NCBI GenBank assembly: GCA_036166415.1 | Contig: JAYZHP010000032.1 | Span: 1-19,690, forward strand | DNA from: TMED108 sp036166415 | Lineage (GTDB): Bacteria; Fidelibacterota; Marinisomatia; Marinisomatales; TCS55 | Direction of reading: 5' to 3' | DNA length: 19,690 nucleotides | Shown: piece by piece, positions 1 through 7,431 of the stretch | Position numbering within the stretch: the stretch's first letter is position 1 | Layout of the letters: every line of letters begins with the position of its first letter | Program-made: the position numbers and the translations under genes | Notes under the pieces: generated by a model | What the model was told of the DNA's origin: nothing | Database searches by the model: none | Seen by the model: the letters and a program-made list of their open reading frames with translations, nothing else

Positions 1-1010
1 CCACTTGAAGTAATTGAAAACTGAAACTCTGCATCAGCAAGTCGCATCAGATTATCAGGAGCCATATCCCAATGCTTAAGTTGTTTGGTTGAATATTGAA
101 GAGCAGTATGGGGATTAGCTACCTCAGGGTTCGCCGGAAAATTAACGGGAATTATCATAAATACTCTTGGCAGCTCATCTATTCTTCTGTATTCATATCC
201 ATTGCCTTTAATCCATAGATTCAAATCAAATTCTTTAGAAATATTGAATGCACGATTTATATATAATTCATTCTTTGTTCGGAAAATGAATGCACTTTGC
301 TTACGCATTGATGTAGCGATCGCATTTAAGGATTGATCCGTTTCTATTGGCTCGTTGCCATCGGGGTACTTACTAAGAATCTTTTGTGATTTATTATACC
401 AAGCTGCATCAATGAACCCTTGCCTGATAAATGCAATGGCGCCTAATAATGAAGTAGGATATTCTTTGGCGCCCCATCCTCCAGATTTAAATTCAATAAC
501 TTGAGCAAGTTCGCTAGCGAGAACCTTTGGCTCCTTTACAAGTTGAATCAAACTTGAATGCCCTTGAAATATCCCGCCTTTTGGTGTGAGTTGAGCTGTA
601 GTAAAACCAAGCCTTCTTAGCTCGTTGAGATCTTTAGCCTTTGGCTTGTATATATCGCTTGCCTTTAGATGCGAGCGCATGTTTGAATTCCAATGCAATT
701 CAAGCGAGGTGCTGTCAGGCTTAGATTTTACATCCATCCAGCTTTCAATGAATCCCGCATAAATATGCTTTTCATCCATATTGATGGCAGTAGCCTGAGA
801 TGGAATCCTAACATTCTTTCCTACAGAAATAATCAAACCATCTCTCATAAGAACGGTACCATTATAGATAGTTTTACCGGGCTCAGTATGAATTGTAGCA
901 TTGGTCAAGGCCCATGCTCTAGGTGGGCTTCGATGCAGTGATTTTGCTGGCCCTACTTGCGCAACAGAGAACGCAATAGATAATATTATTATAAGAAATT
1001 TATTAATCAT
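1..1010 (-). CDS. Secreted amidohydrolase-like protein, 3' end outside window
   Basis: An open frame reads from an ATG at 1010 leftwards to the window edge without a stop, giving about 336 residues of a longer protein. Residues 1-18 (MINKFLIIILSIAFSVAQ) look like a signal peptide, so the product is probably exported. Residues 33-64 resemble the N-terminal beta-sandwich of metal-dependent amidohydrolases (WALTNATIHT, then NGTVLMRDGLIISVG), which leads into the strand that normally carries PGxIDxHxH. Here that stretch is GFIESWMDV (86-94), so Trp91 and Asp93 replace both metal-binding His. The visible part may therefore be a non-catalytic domain, or a degenerate member, with any active domain lying beyond the left edge. 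The gene starts 10 nt after the LOG gene and is probably co-transcribed with it. The start is the only ATG that gives a signal peptide; no strong Shine-Dalgarno sequence is visible. The substrate cannot be inferred. Confidence 0.8.
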   Translation of the reverse strand, partial: MINKFLIIILSIAFSVAQVGPAKSLHRSPPRAWALTNATIHTEPGKTIYNGTVLMRDGLIISVGKNVRIPSQATAINMDEKHIYAGFIESWMDVKSKPDSTSLELHWNSNMRSHLKASDIYKPKAKDLNELRRLGFTTAQLTPKGGIFQGHSSLIQLVKEPKVLASELAQVIEFKSGGWGAKEYPTSLLGAIAFIRQGFIDAAWYNKSQKILSKYPDGNEPIETDQSLNAIATSMRKQSAFIFRTKNELYINRAFNISKEFDLNLWIKGNGYEYRRIDELPRVFMIIPVNFPANPEVANPHTALQYSTKQLKHWDMAPDNLMRLADAEFQFSITSS

Positions 1011-1020
1011 TTTTTTAGTT

Positions 1021-1836
1021 TTAGAAATTTGGTCCTTTTAAATGTGTTGATGTAATTGTATCGGTTAGATACTGATACGCATCATCAACAGAGTTACAGA
1101 ATTTAAAATAATTTACATCAGATTCTGAAATAACTCCTTTTTCAATCATATAATCCCAATTAACAATATTGCTCCAGTATTCTTCATCATATAGTACGAT
1201 TGGAATTTTCTTTCTCAGTTTTTGCGTTTGAATCAAGGTTAATGCTTCCATTACTTCATCGAGCGTTCCAAAGCCTCCTGGCCATACTACCATCGCTTTT
1301 GCAAGGTAGAGAAACCAAAATTTTCTCATAAAAAAATAGTGAAAATGTATTTCAAGGTCATCTGAAATCCACTGATTACCATTTGTTTCAAAGGGAAGAC
1401 TGATCGATAGACCAATTGCTGATCCGTTGGCTTCCGCAGCTCCTTTATTTGCCGCTTCCATGATACCAGGACCTCCACCAGAAGTAACTACGAACCTCTT
1501 TTTTTTATGGTTTAATTTATTGCTCCATTTTGTCATTTTGTAGGATAGGCTTCTTGCATCTTCATAATATCTGCTCATCTCCAGATTTGTTTCTAAGATC
1601 TTACGTTTTTCTTTTGAAATATTTTTGTCTGAATTATCTAGCTTAGATTGAGCCTCTTCTTGCGATTGTATTCGCGCAGACCCAAAGAAAACGAGAAAAT
1701 CTTGGATATTATTTCTTCTAAATCTTTGCAGAGGTCCATAATATTCTGATAATATCCTTACCGATCTGGCATCGGGACTTCCTAAAAACTCATTATTATA
1801 GTAAAATCTATCTTTATTTTCTTTATTCTTATTCAT
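1021..1836 (-). CDS. LOG family (TIGR00730-type) Rossmann-fold nucleotide hydrolase
   Basis: This 271-aa cytosolic protein has the LOG/lysine-decarboxylase-like signature: FGSAR at 51-55, GGGPGIMEAANKG at 120-132, an Arg-Lys pair in FMRKF (169-173) and PGGFGTLDE at 186-194. Glu194 and the preceding Arg are the residues expected for phosphoribohydrolase activity. In characterised members the enzyme removes ribose 5-phosphate from nucleoside monophosphates, either cytokinin ribotides or purine/pyrimidine nucleotides (the PpnN/YgdH role). An N-terminal extension of about 45 residues before the Rossmann core makes it longer than the ~190-aa plant-type LOGs. The start is supported by AAAGG about 10 nt upstream on the minus strand. 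The gene diverges from rpe across a 112-nt gap. The family is clear; the in vivo substrate is not. Confidence 0.88.
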   Translation of the reverse strand: MNKNKENKDRFYYNNEFLGSPDARSVRILSEYYGPLQRFRRNNIQDFLVFFGSARIQSQEEAQSKLDNSDKNISKEKRKILETNLEMSRYYEDARSLSYKMTKWSNKLNHKKKRFVVTSGGGPGIMEAANKGAAEANGSAIGLSISLPFETNGNQWISDDLEIHFHYFFMRKFWFLYLAKAMVVWPGGFGTLDEVMEALTLIQTQKLRKKIPIVLYDEEYWSNIVNWDYMIEKGVISESDVNYFKFCNSVDDAYQYLTDTITSTHLKGPNF

Positions 1837-1948
1837 CCTATTTTCCTTTATCTATACTGAAATTAATCTAGCTTTATCCAAAAAGAATAGATAAATAACT
1901 TTCGCGGTTGAATTCATATATCACTCACACTAATTTAGTACTGATAAT
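1837..1948. promoter_or_regulatory. Divergent promoter region between LOG gene and rpe
   Basis: This 112-nt gap separates two divergent units. For rpe, TTGAAT at 1908-1913 and TAATTT at 1931-1936 are 17 nt apart and fit a sigma70-type promoter. The predicted transcript would start only about 5-8 nt before the ATG at 1949. For the minus-strand gene, TTGGAT (1881-1876) and TATAGA (1856-1851) are present but 19 nt apart, so that candidate is weaker. These calls come from consensus matching by eye. Confidence 0.4.
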
Positions 1949-2614
1949 ATGACCTCGGAATTCAAATTATCCCCATCTATCTTATCAGCTGACTTTTCAA
2001 ATTTGCAGTCAGCTTTGGATCAATGTGCTCATGGCGGCGCACCATGGATTCATGTTGATGTAATGGATAATCAGTTTGTTCCCAATCTTACAATTGGCCC
2101 ACCAGTAGTTAAATCTCTACGATCTAAGACAAAAAAATTTTTAGATGTACACATGATGGTTATTGAGCCAGAAAAATTAGTTGAGCCTTTTGCTAAGGCT
2201 GGCGCAGATATGGTCACGTTTCATATCGAAGCAACCGATGATCCAAAAGGCGTGATTGATTTGATTCGTTCAGCAGGTTGTCAGGTTGGTATTTCATTAA
2301 AGCCATCTACTCCAGTTTCAGATGTAGAGCCTTATTTCGAAGAAATTGATTTGATACTTGTGATGAGTGTAGAGCCCGGCTTTGGAGGCCAGGGCTACAT
2401 TGAAGGTTCTACCAAGCGAATTAAAAAAATTAAACAAAAATTAGCTGAGCAATGTCTTCAAGATAGAGTTTTGATTGAAGTGGATGGCGGAATCAAGTTG
2501 CATAATGCAAAAGAAGTTATAGAAGCAGGGGCTGATGTGATTGTAGCTGGTTCTGCAATTTTTGGTACAGATGACCCTGCCCAAACCATGAAAGAATTCT
2601 ACAATATTCTATAA
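1949..2614 (+). CDS. rpe: Ribulose-phosphate 3-epimerase
   Basis: This 221-aa TIM-barrel enzyme interconverts D-ribulose 5-phosphate and D-xylulose 5-phosphate in the cytosolic pentose phosphate pathway. The family landmarks appear in order: SPSILSADF at 8-16, the metal/catalytic strand HVDVMD at 35-40 (His35 and Asp37), the metal-site strand DVHMMV, HIEA, LVMSVEPGFGGQ, and the second catalytic Asp in VDGGI near the C terminus. The length matches the family norm (about 220 aa). No clear Shine-Dalgarno precedes the ATG at 1949, which fits the short leader predicted from the upstream promoter candidate. Transketolase starts 7 nt after the stop, and rpiB follows it, so three consecutive pentose-phosphate enzymes are encoded together. 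Confidence 0.97.
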   Translation: MTSEFKLSPSILSADFSNLQSALDQCAHGGAPWIHVDVMDNQFVPNLTIGPPVVKSLRSKTKKFLDVHMMVIEPEKLVEPFAKAGADMVTFHIEATDDPKGVIDLIRSAGCQVGISLKPSTPVSDVEPYFEEIDLILVMSVEPGFGGQGYIEGSTKRIKKIKQKLAEQCLQDRVLIEVDGGIKLHNAKEVIEAGADVIVAGSAIFGTDDPAQTMKEFYNIL

Positions 2615-2621
2615 TACTACG

Positions 2622-4649
2622 ATGAGAACATATAAAGATATTGACACTTTTACCGATTGGGAACATGAAGAAAAAAATCAATTTTCTTTAGCGGTGACTA
2701 AGGGTTTAATAATGGATATGGTTCGTAAGGCAAACTCTGGGCACAGTGGCGGTCCCATGTCATCTGCAGATTTCACTCAAATACTTTTTACAGAATATCT
2801 TAATTTTGACCCAACTGAACCGGATTGGTTTAATAGGGACAGATTTATTCTTTCCGCTGGACATGAGTCCGCATTGATGTATGCTATTCTTTATCAAATT
2901 GGATGGCTTGATCATAATGATATTAGCAATTTTCGCCAGTTGCATAGCAAGACACCAGGACATCCTGAGGTTGAGATTCCTGGAGTAGAGGCTACAACCG
3001 GTCCATTAGGTCAAGGATTTGGAATGGCAGTAGGTATGGCTACGGCAGAATCAATTCTTCGTGCAAAATTCAATAAAATAAATGAAATACAATCCGATGA
3101 AATTTTTGGTCATTATACATATGTAGTTGCTGGTGATGGCGATTTTCAGGAGCCAGTTGTTTTGGGCGCTGGTTCAATGGCAGGACATTGGGGTTTATCC
3201 AAATTAATTGTCTATTACGATTCAAATAACGCTCAGATTTCAGGAAAAGTAGATCGTTCTGACTCTACTAATTATGCTCAAGTTTTTGAAGGTTTTGGCT
3301 GGCATGTTCAAGAAATTGATGGTCATAATCATGAAAAGATTAGAGAAGCTATTGAGAAAGCCCAGGTTGTTGATAGGCCTAGTTTAATTATTGGTACTAC
3401 AATTATGGCTAAAGGTGCAGCGAATGTTGAAGGTGACTATGAAACTCATGGCGCTCCTTTAGCTCATGAGGAAATAAAAGCTACTAAAGAGAAGCTTGGA
3501 CTTCCTCAAGAAGAATTCTATTTACCAAAAGAGGTAATGGAGCATTTTCAACACAGGTTTAAAACGTTGATTGAATCATCTAAAGCATGGAAATCACAAA
3601 TTAATACTGCCTGTCAAGACAACGACTTTAATAGTTATTGGGAAAGCTTATTTCAGAAAAGCTATGCTGAAATAGAATATCCAAATTTTGAAAGTGGAAC
3701 TCACTTAGCAACTAGAAAAGCATTTGGAGCGACACTGGACAAGTTTGCAACTCAAATTCCAAATCTTGTTGGGGGATCAGCAGATCTTGAACCTTCAAAT
3801 TATACAGGAAATTTTGCAATGGAATTTGGTGATTTTTCCAAGGATAATCGAATGGGTCGTAATCTCGCATTTGGAGTTAGGGAATTCCCAATGGCTGCAG
3901 CGATGAATGGCATGGCACTACATGGAGGCCTTATGCCATTCGGGGGAACATTTTTGGTGTTTGCTGATTATGAACGTCCTGCCTTAAGACTTGGTTCGAT
4001 CCAAAAATGTCGTGTAATGCATGAATTTACACATGATTCATTTTGGGTTGGGGAAGATGGTCCCACCCATCAGCCAATTGAACATGCAATGTCTCTGCGC
4101 GCGATTCCAAATTTCAATGTTTTTCGTCCTGCTGACGCTAAAGAAACTGCGGTGTGTTTTAAGCTTGCAATGGAATCCCATGAAACGCCTAGCGCATTAC
4201 TATTAACAAGGCAAGGGGTTCCCGTGTTTGACTCATCAATAGATGTCATAATTGATGGGGTAAGTAAAGGGGCTTATACTATCTATGCTTCCGACAACCC
4301 TGAGTTAATATTTCTCGCAACAGGATCTGAAGTGAGCTTGGCAATTGCAGTTGCTCAAAAAATGACTGATAAAAGAATCAGAGTGGTTAGTATGCCTTGC
4401 TGGGAAATCTTTGAGGCACAGTCTTTGGATTATCAGGAATCACTAATACCAACTAGAGGAGCGATGAAAATTTCTTTTGAAGCCGGAATCACCTTAGGCT
4501 GGGAACGATTTACCGGTAGTAATGGATTATCAATTGGAATTAATCATTTCGGCGCATCTGCACCCGGTCCTGATTTAGCTGAAGAGTTTGGTTTTACTGT
4601 AGAAAAAATCGAACCGAGAATAAGAGAGCATTTGGCTTCACTATTATGA
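2622..4649 (+). CDS. tkt: Transketolase
   Basis: This full-length 675-aa thiamine-diphosphate enzyme moves two-carbon ketol units between sugar phosphates in the pentose phosphate pathway. The N-terminal TPP domain has NSGHSGGPMSSADF (His41), SAGHESA (His81), GHPE (113-116) and the cofactor/metal segment GDGDFQEP (171-178) followed by YYDSN (Asn202). The central PYR domain has GVREFPMAAAMNG with the activating Glu421, then GEDGPTHQPIEH with His483. A C-terminal transketolase domain closes the protein. GDGDFQEP differs from the GDGxxxEG text of the enterobacterial and yeast enzymes but keeps the essential acidic and Gly positions. The ATG lies 7 nt after rpe and has no recognisable Shine-Dalgarno, suggesting translational coupling. 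The stop overlaps the rpiB start (ATGA). Confidence 0.97.
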   Translation: MRTYKDIDTFTDWEHEEKNQFSLAVTKGLIMDMVRKANSGHSGGPMSSADFTQILFTEYLNFDPTEPDWFNRDRFILSAGHESALMYAILYQIGWLDHNDISNFRQLHSKTPGHPEVEIPGVEATTGPLGQGFGMAVGMATAESILRAKFNKINEIQSDEIFGHYTYVVAGDGDFQEPVVLGAGSMAGHWGLSKLIVYYDSNNAQISGKVDRSDSTNYAQVFEGFGWHVQEIDGHNHEKIREAIEKAQVVDRPSLIIGTTIMAKGAANVEGDYETHGAPLAHEEIKATKEKLGLPQEEFYLPKEVMEHFQHRFKTLIESSKAWKSQINTACQDNDFNSYWESLFQKSYAEIEYPNFESGTHLATRKAFGATLDKFATQIPNLVGGSADLEPSNYTGNFAMEFGDFSKDNRMGRNLAFGVREFPMAAAMNGMALHGGLMPFGGTFLVFADYERPALRLGSIQKCRVMHEFTHDSFWVGEDGPTHQPIEHAMSLRAIPNFNVFRPADAKETAVCFKLAMESHETPSALLLTRQGVPVFDSSIDVIIDGVSKGAYTIYASDNPELIFLATGSEVSLAIAVAQKMTDKRIRVVSMPCWEIFEAQSLDYQESLIPTRGAMKISFEAGITLGWERFTGSNGLSIGINHFGASAPGPDLAEEFGFTVEKIEPRIREHLASLL

Positions 4650-5083
4650 AAATACACTTAGCAACAGATCACGCCGGTTTAGATCTTAAAAATGCTATTA
4701 AAGCATATTTGATTCAAAATAGTCATGATGTAACTGATCATGGTGCTCACGAATATGATGCACAAGACGATTATCCTGATTTCATTTTTCCTTGCGCTAA
4801 AGCGGTTGCTTTAGATAGCGAAAGCAGAGGAATAATACTTGGTGGTTCTGGGCAGGGAGAAGCAATGGCAGCGAATAGAGTCAAAGGGGTTAGAGCAGCC
4901 GTATTCTATAATGGACCTGATGATATAGTAAAACTTTCAAGAGAGCATAACAATGCGAATATACTTTCATTAGGCGCACGTTTTATGAATGAATCAGAAA
5001 TATATAGAGTCATTGAAATTTGGTTAAAAGAACCATTTGAAGGAGGTCGGCATATTAGAAGAATAGATAAATTGGATGACTAA
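4646..5083 (+). CDS. rpiB: Ribose-5-phosphate isomerase B (Glu-type active site)
   Basis: This 145-aa RpiB/LacA/LacB-fold protein interconverts ribose 5-phosphate and ribulose 5-phosphate, supplying substrate to the Rpe and Tkt encoded just upstream. Signature segments are ATDHAG (6-11) with Asp8/His9, DYPD (42-45) and LGGSGQGEAMAANR (65-78), then VKGVRAAVFYNG and REHNNANILSLGAR. The catalytic Cys of the E. coli enzyme is absent from the Gly-rich loop. Instead Glu72 lies in GSGQGE, matching the Mycobacterium tuberculosis class, in which a Glu acts as the base. The start overlaps the tkt stop by 4 nt (ATGA), a classic coupling arrangement, so all three pentose-phosphate genes form one unit. 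Confidence 0.95.
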   Translation: MKIHLATDHAGLDLKNAIKAYLIQNSHDVTDHGAHEYDAQDDYPDFIFPCAKAVALDSESRGIILGGSGQGEAMAANRVKGVRAAVFYNGPDDIVKLSREHNNANILSLGARFMNESEIYRVIEIWLKEPFEGGRHIRRIDKLDD

Positions 5084-5113
5084 AGCTGTCGATGTAGAAA
5101 AAATAATTCTTTA

Positions 5114-6529
5114 ATGTTTGGTACATCAAATAAATTATTAAATAACCTTTTATTTTGGATCTCAAGGAAAAAGTGGCTAATCGCCACTTTTTTTATTAGT
5201 ATTACAATATTTTATCTTCCTACCCCTGATGGTCTTAGCGCAGAAGGGCACCGCACCTTGATCATTGTAGTTACGGCCTTAATATTAATTATTTCTGAGT
5301 CCATTCCTATTCCGGCTGTGGCTATTCTAATTTTGATTATGGAAGTAGTTCTAGGTGTAGATACCCCAGATGGGGTTGCATCTTCATTTATGAGTGATGC
5401 TGTCTTCTTTATTATGGGTTCATTAATGCTTGCAGTTGCAATTGTTCATCAAGGCTTAGATAAGCACCTTGCGCTAGTTATCATTGCCCTTACGGGAAAT
5501 AAGACTTGGCGGATTTCATTTGGCTTTGTTGCAGTATCTGCTATCATGGCATCATTTATTGGTGAGCATACTGTTGCTGCTATGATGTTACCAGTAGCGC
5601 TATCAATAATAAAAAATTCAGGCATTGGCATTGAAAAATCTAGTAGACTTTCCACTCTTTTGCTTTTTTCAATAGCTTACGGTTGTGCTCTTGGATCTAT
5701 TGGCACTCCATCAGGTGGAGGTAGAAACGCGATAATGATTGGGTACTTAGCCGAATTTGGATTGGCAAATATCTCTTATTTAGATTGGATGAAATATGCC
5801 TATCCAATGCTTTTGCTTGAGATACCATTGGCTTCAGCAATTCTTTGGTATACCTTTCCACCTGAAAAAAGGATTATGGATTCAGCTATTAGAAAATTAA
5901 AAGTTGATGTTTCCAAATCAGGTTCACTAAATAACAATCAAAAATTATCCATTATCGTATTTATTTTTGTCTTTATTGGATGGATTTTTTTAAGTCCAAA
6001 AATTGGCCTAGGCATAGTTGCGCTATCTGGTGTATTTCTGTATTTATCATTTAGATTAATTGAATGGAATGATATTGCAACTAGAATGAACTGGGGAATA
6101 GTTATTCTTTTTGGCTCTGCTATTTCGCTTGGGATTCAAATGAAGGAAACAGGAGCTGCATTATGGCTAGCGGAAAGTTTTCTCGAATACTTTCAAGCCT
6201 ATGTTAGTGACATGACAGTTGTGCGATGGAGTTTTTCGGTTATTCTATGTTCAATACTAACAAACCTATTAAGCAATGCTGCTACAGTTGCCGTTCTTGG
6301 TCCTATCGTGCTTGATATGGGAGGAGATCCGGTAATTATGGGGATGGCTACATCAGTTGCATCTGCTTTTGCTTACTTGACAATTGTAGCTTCTCCAACT
6401 TGCATGATTATACATTCTACAGGTCTTGTTAAATCGAGTGATTATTTTAAAGCTGGGTGGAAATTGTTTTTTGCATCGATTGTTTTACTATTTTTAATCT
6501 CTTTCATATATTGGCCTGTATTAAGATGA
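5114..6529 (+). CDS. DASS/SLC13-like anion:sodium symporter family permease
   Basis: This 471-aa very hydrophobic protein has roughly 11-12 predicted membrane segments and belongs in the inner membrane. Family-like features are GLSAEGHRTL after the first segment, SIPIPAVAIL, the re-entrant-loop motif SIGTPSGGGRN (195-205) where DASS proteins have an xGTPxN-like turn, and the second-repeat LSNAATVAVLGPIV (S387-N388-A389). The first-repeat SNT clamp is replaced by GEHT (150-153), so the ion/substrate site probably differs from VcINDY-type dicarboxylate carriers; the substrate is unassigned. The start at 5114 lies 30 nt after rpiB without an obvious Shine-Dalgarno. A strong terminator-like hairpin sits in codons 19-27. 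The stop overlaps the start of the downstream Usp gene by 4 nt, implying coupled expression. Confidence 0.82.
   Translation: MFGTSNKLLNNLLFWISRKKWLIATFFISITIFYLPTPDGLSAEGHRTLIIVVTALILIISESIPIPAVAILILIMEVVLGVDTPDGVASSFMSDAVFFIMGSLMLAVAIVHQGLDKHLALVIIALTGNKTWRISFGFVAVSAIMASFIGEHTVAAMMLPVALSIIKNSGIGIEKSSRLSTLLLFSIAYGCALGSIGTPSGGGRNAIMIGYLAEFGLANISYLDWMKYAYPMLLLEIPLASAILWYTFPPEKRIMDSAIRKLKVDVSKSGSLNNNQKLSIIVFIFVFIGWIFLSPKIGLGIVALSGVFLYLSFRLIEWNDIATRMNWGIVILFGSAISLGIQMKETGAALWLAESFLEYFQAYVSDMTVVRWSFSVILCSILTNLLSNAATVAVLGPIVLDMGGDPVIMGMATSVASAFAYLTIVASPTCMIIHSTGLVKSSDYFKAGWKLFFASIVLLFLISFIYWPVLR
5168..5194 (+). terminator. Intrinsic-terminator-like hairpin inside permease coding sequence
   Basis: A perfect inverted repeat has arms AAAAAGTGGC (5168-5177) and GCCACTTTTT (5183-5192), a 5-nt TAATC loop and an uninterrupted run of seven T (5188-5194). 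This is the textbook shape of a Rho-independent terminator. It lies 85 nt after the rpiB stop and within codons 19-27 of the permease, which encode its first membrane segment. It may end most rpe-tkt-rpiB transcripts, or attenuate permease expression when translation of the permease start is poor. The structure is seen in the sequence; its function is inferred. Confidence 0.6.
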
Positions 6530-7410
6530 AGATATTAATTGCAATAAGTAGTAAGGAATTTTCTTCTCCCACATTGAATGTAGGTATGAGAGTCGCAAAC
6601 GCATTTAGCGCCAAGACAACTATTGTAGATGTAGGCGAGAAAATAAACCAATTTGGCTTAAAAGAGGTTGGAATAGCTCAAGAAAGAATGGAGTCATGGG
6701 ATATTGATAGACCTGGGGTTGATGTGCTTGAGTGGGCCTTTGATTTATTAGCTGAAAATAATTTCATTGAAAAAAATGAAATTGATGCAGGCTTTCCAAA
6801 GAATACTTTAATTGAGAGAGACGGAAGACGTTCTGAGGTATTCCTTAAAGGCACTGTATGCGATGATGTAAACCTCATTTTAAGAAATGGCGAAATTATT
6901 GAAGAGCTAATTAATGAAGTTCAAAGTGAAGGTTATGATGTTACTATCATCGGAAAAAGTAAAAAATCTAAAAAAGACTATGAACTTACACAGTACATAG
7001 ACAGCTCAATATTTATTGTAAATAATTACGATCCAAATCAAAAATATAAAGTACTTTTAGCGGTTGATGATTCACCTGGAACTAAAAAAGCTGTAAAATA
7101 TAGCGTAAGAATTGCACAGGCATTTAATATTGGAATTGAGGTCGTCACCGTTAGCAAGACCGATGAATTTAGAGAAGATTATAAGAACGCCTCACAATGG
7201 GCTACAAAATTTTTACGTCGAAATAAAATTGACCATCACCAATCCTTTGAAGTTGGAGATCCTGTAGAAATCATTTCTAGCAAAGCAGGAAAAAATCATA
7301 TTGTTGTGATGGGGTCATCTTCGAGCAACCCGCTTAAAACTTTTTTTGCAGGAAGTAAACCATTAACTGTTTTAAAAAATTCTCAATGCCCAATTTTAAT
7401 TGTAAAATGA
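6526..7410 (+). CDS. Two-domain universal stress protein (UspA family)
   Basis: The start is set at the ATG at 6526, not at an in-frame ATG 69 nt upstream. It gives the canonical Usp opening MKILIAIS and a 4-nt ATGA overlap with the permease stop. The product is 294 aa. The N-terminal half (about 1-165) is a divergent Usp-like Rossmann unit. The C-terminal half (about 174-294) is typical: YKVLLAVDDSPGTKKAV with Asp181/Asp182, then VVMGSSSSNPLKTFFAGS (Gly263, Gly276-Ser277) and a closing CPILIVK strand. The second Gly of the G-x2-G-x9-G(S/T) ATP motif is Ser, so nucleotide binding is likely but not certain. Usp proteins often follow transporter genes and may regulate them; that role here is inference. 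Confidence 0.85.
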   Translation: MKILIAISSKEFSSPTLNVGMRVANAFSAKTTIVDVGEKINQFGLKEVGIAQERMESWDIDRPGVDVLEWAFDLLAENNFIEKNEIDAGFPKNTLIERDGRRSEVFLKGTVCDDVNLILRNGEIIEELINEVQSEGYDVTIIGKSKKSKKDYELTQYIDSSIFIVNNYDPNQKYKVLLAVDDSPGTKKAVKYSVRIAQAFNIGIEVVTVSKTDEFREDYKNASQWATKFLRRNKIDHHQSFEVGDPVEIISSKAGKNHIVVMGSSSSNPLKTFFAGSKPLTVLKNSQCPILIVK

Positions 7411-7431
7411 ATTCATTAAGGAAAAAAATAC

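Noticed and set aside
693..941. 82-aa plus-strand reading frame
   Set aside because: It is antisense to the amidohydrolase-like gene, which has a signal peptide and continuous family-like sequence.
6457..6525. Longer start for the Usp gene
   Set aside because: The added 23 residues overlap the permease C terminus in another frame. The ATG at 6526 gives the standard Usp start and an ATGA junction.
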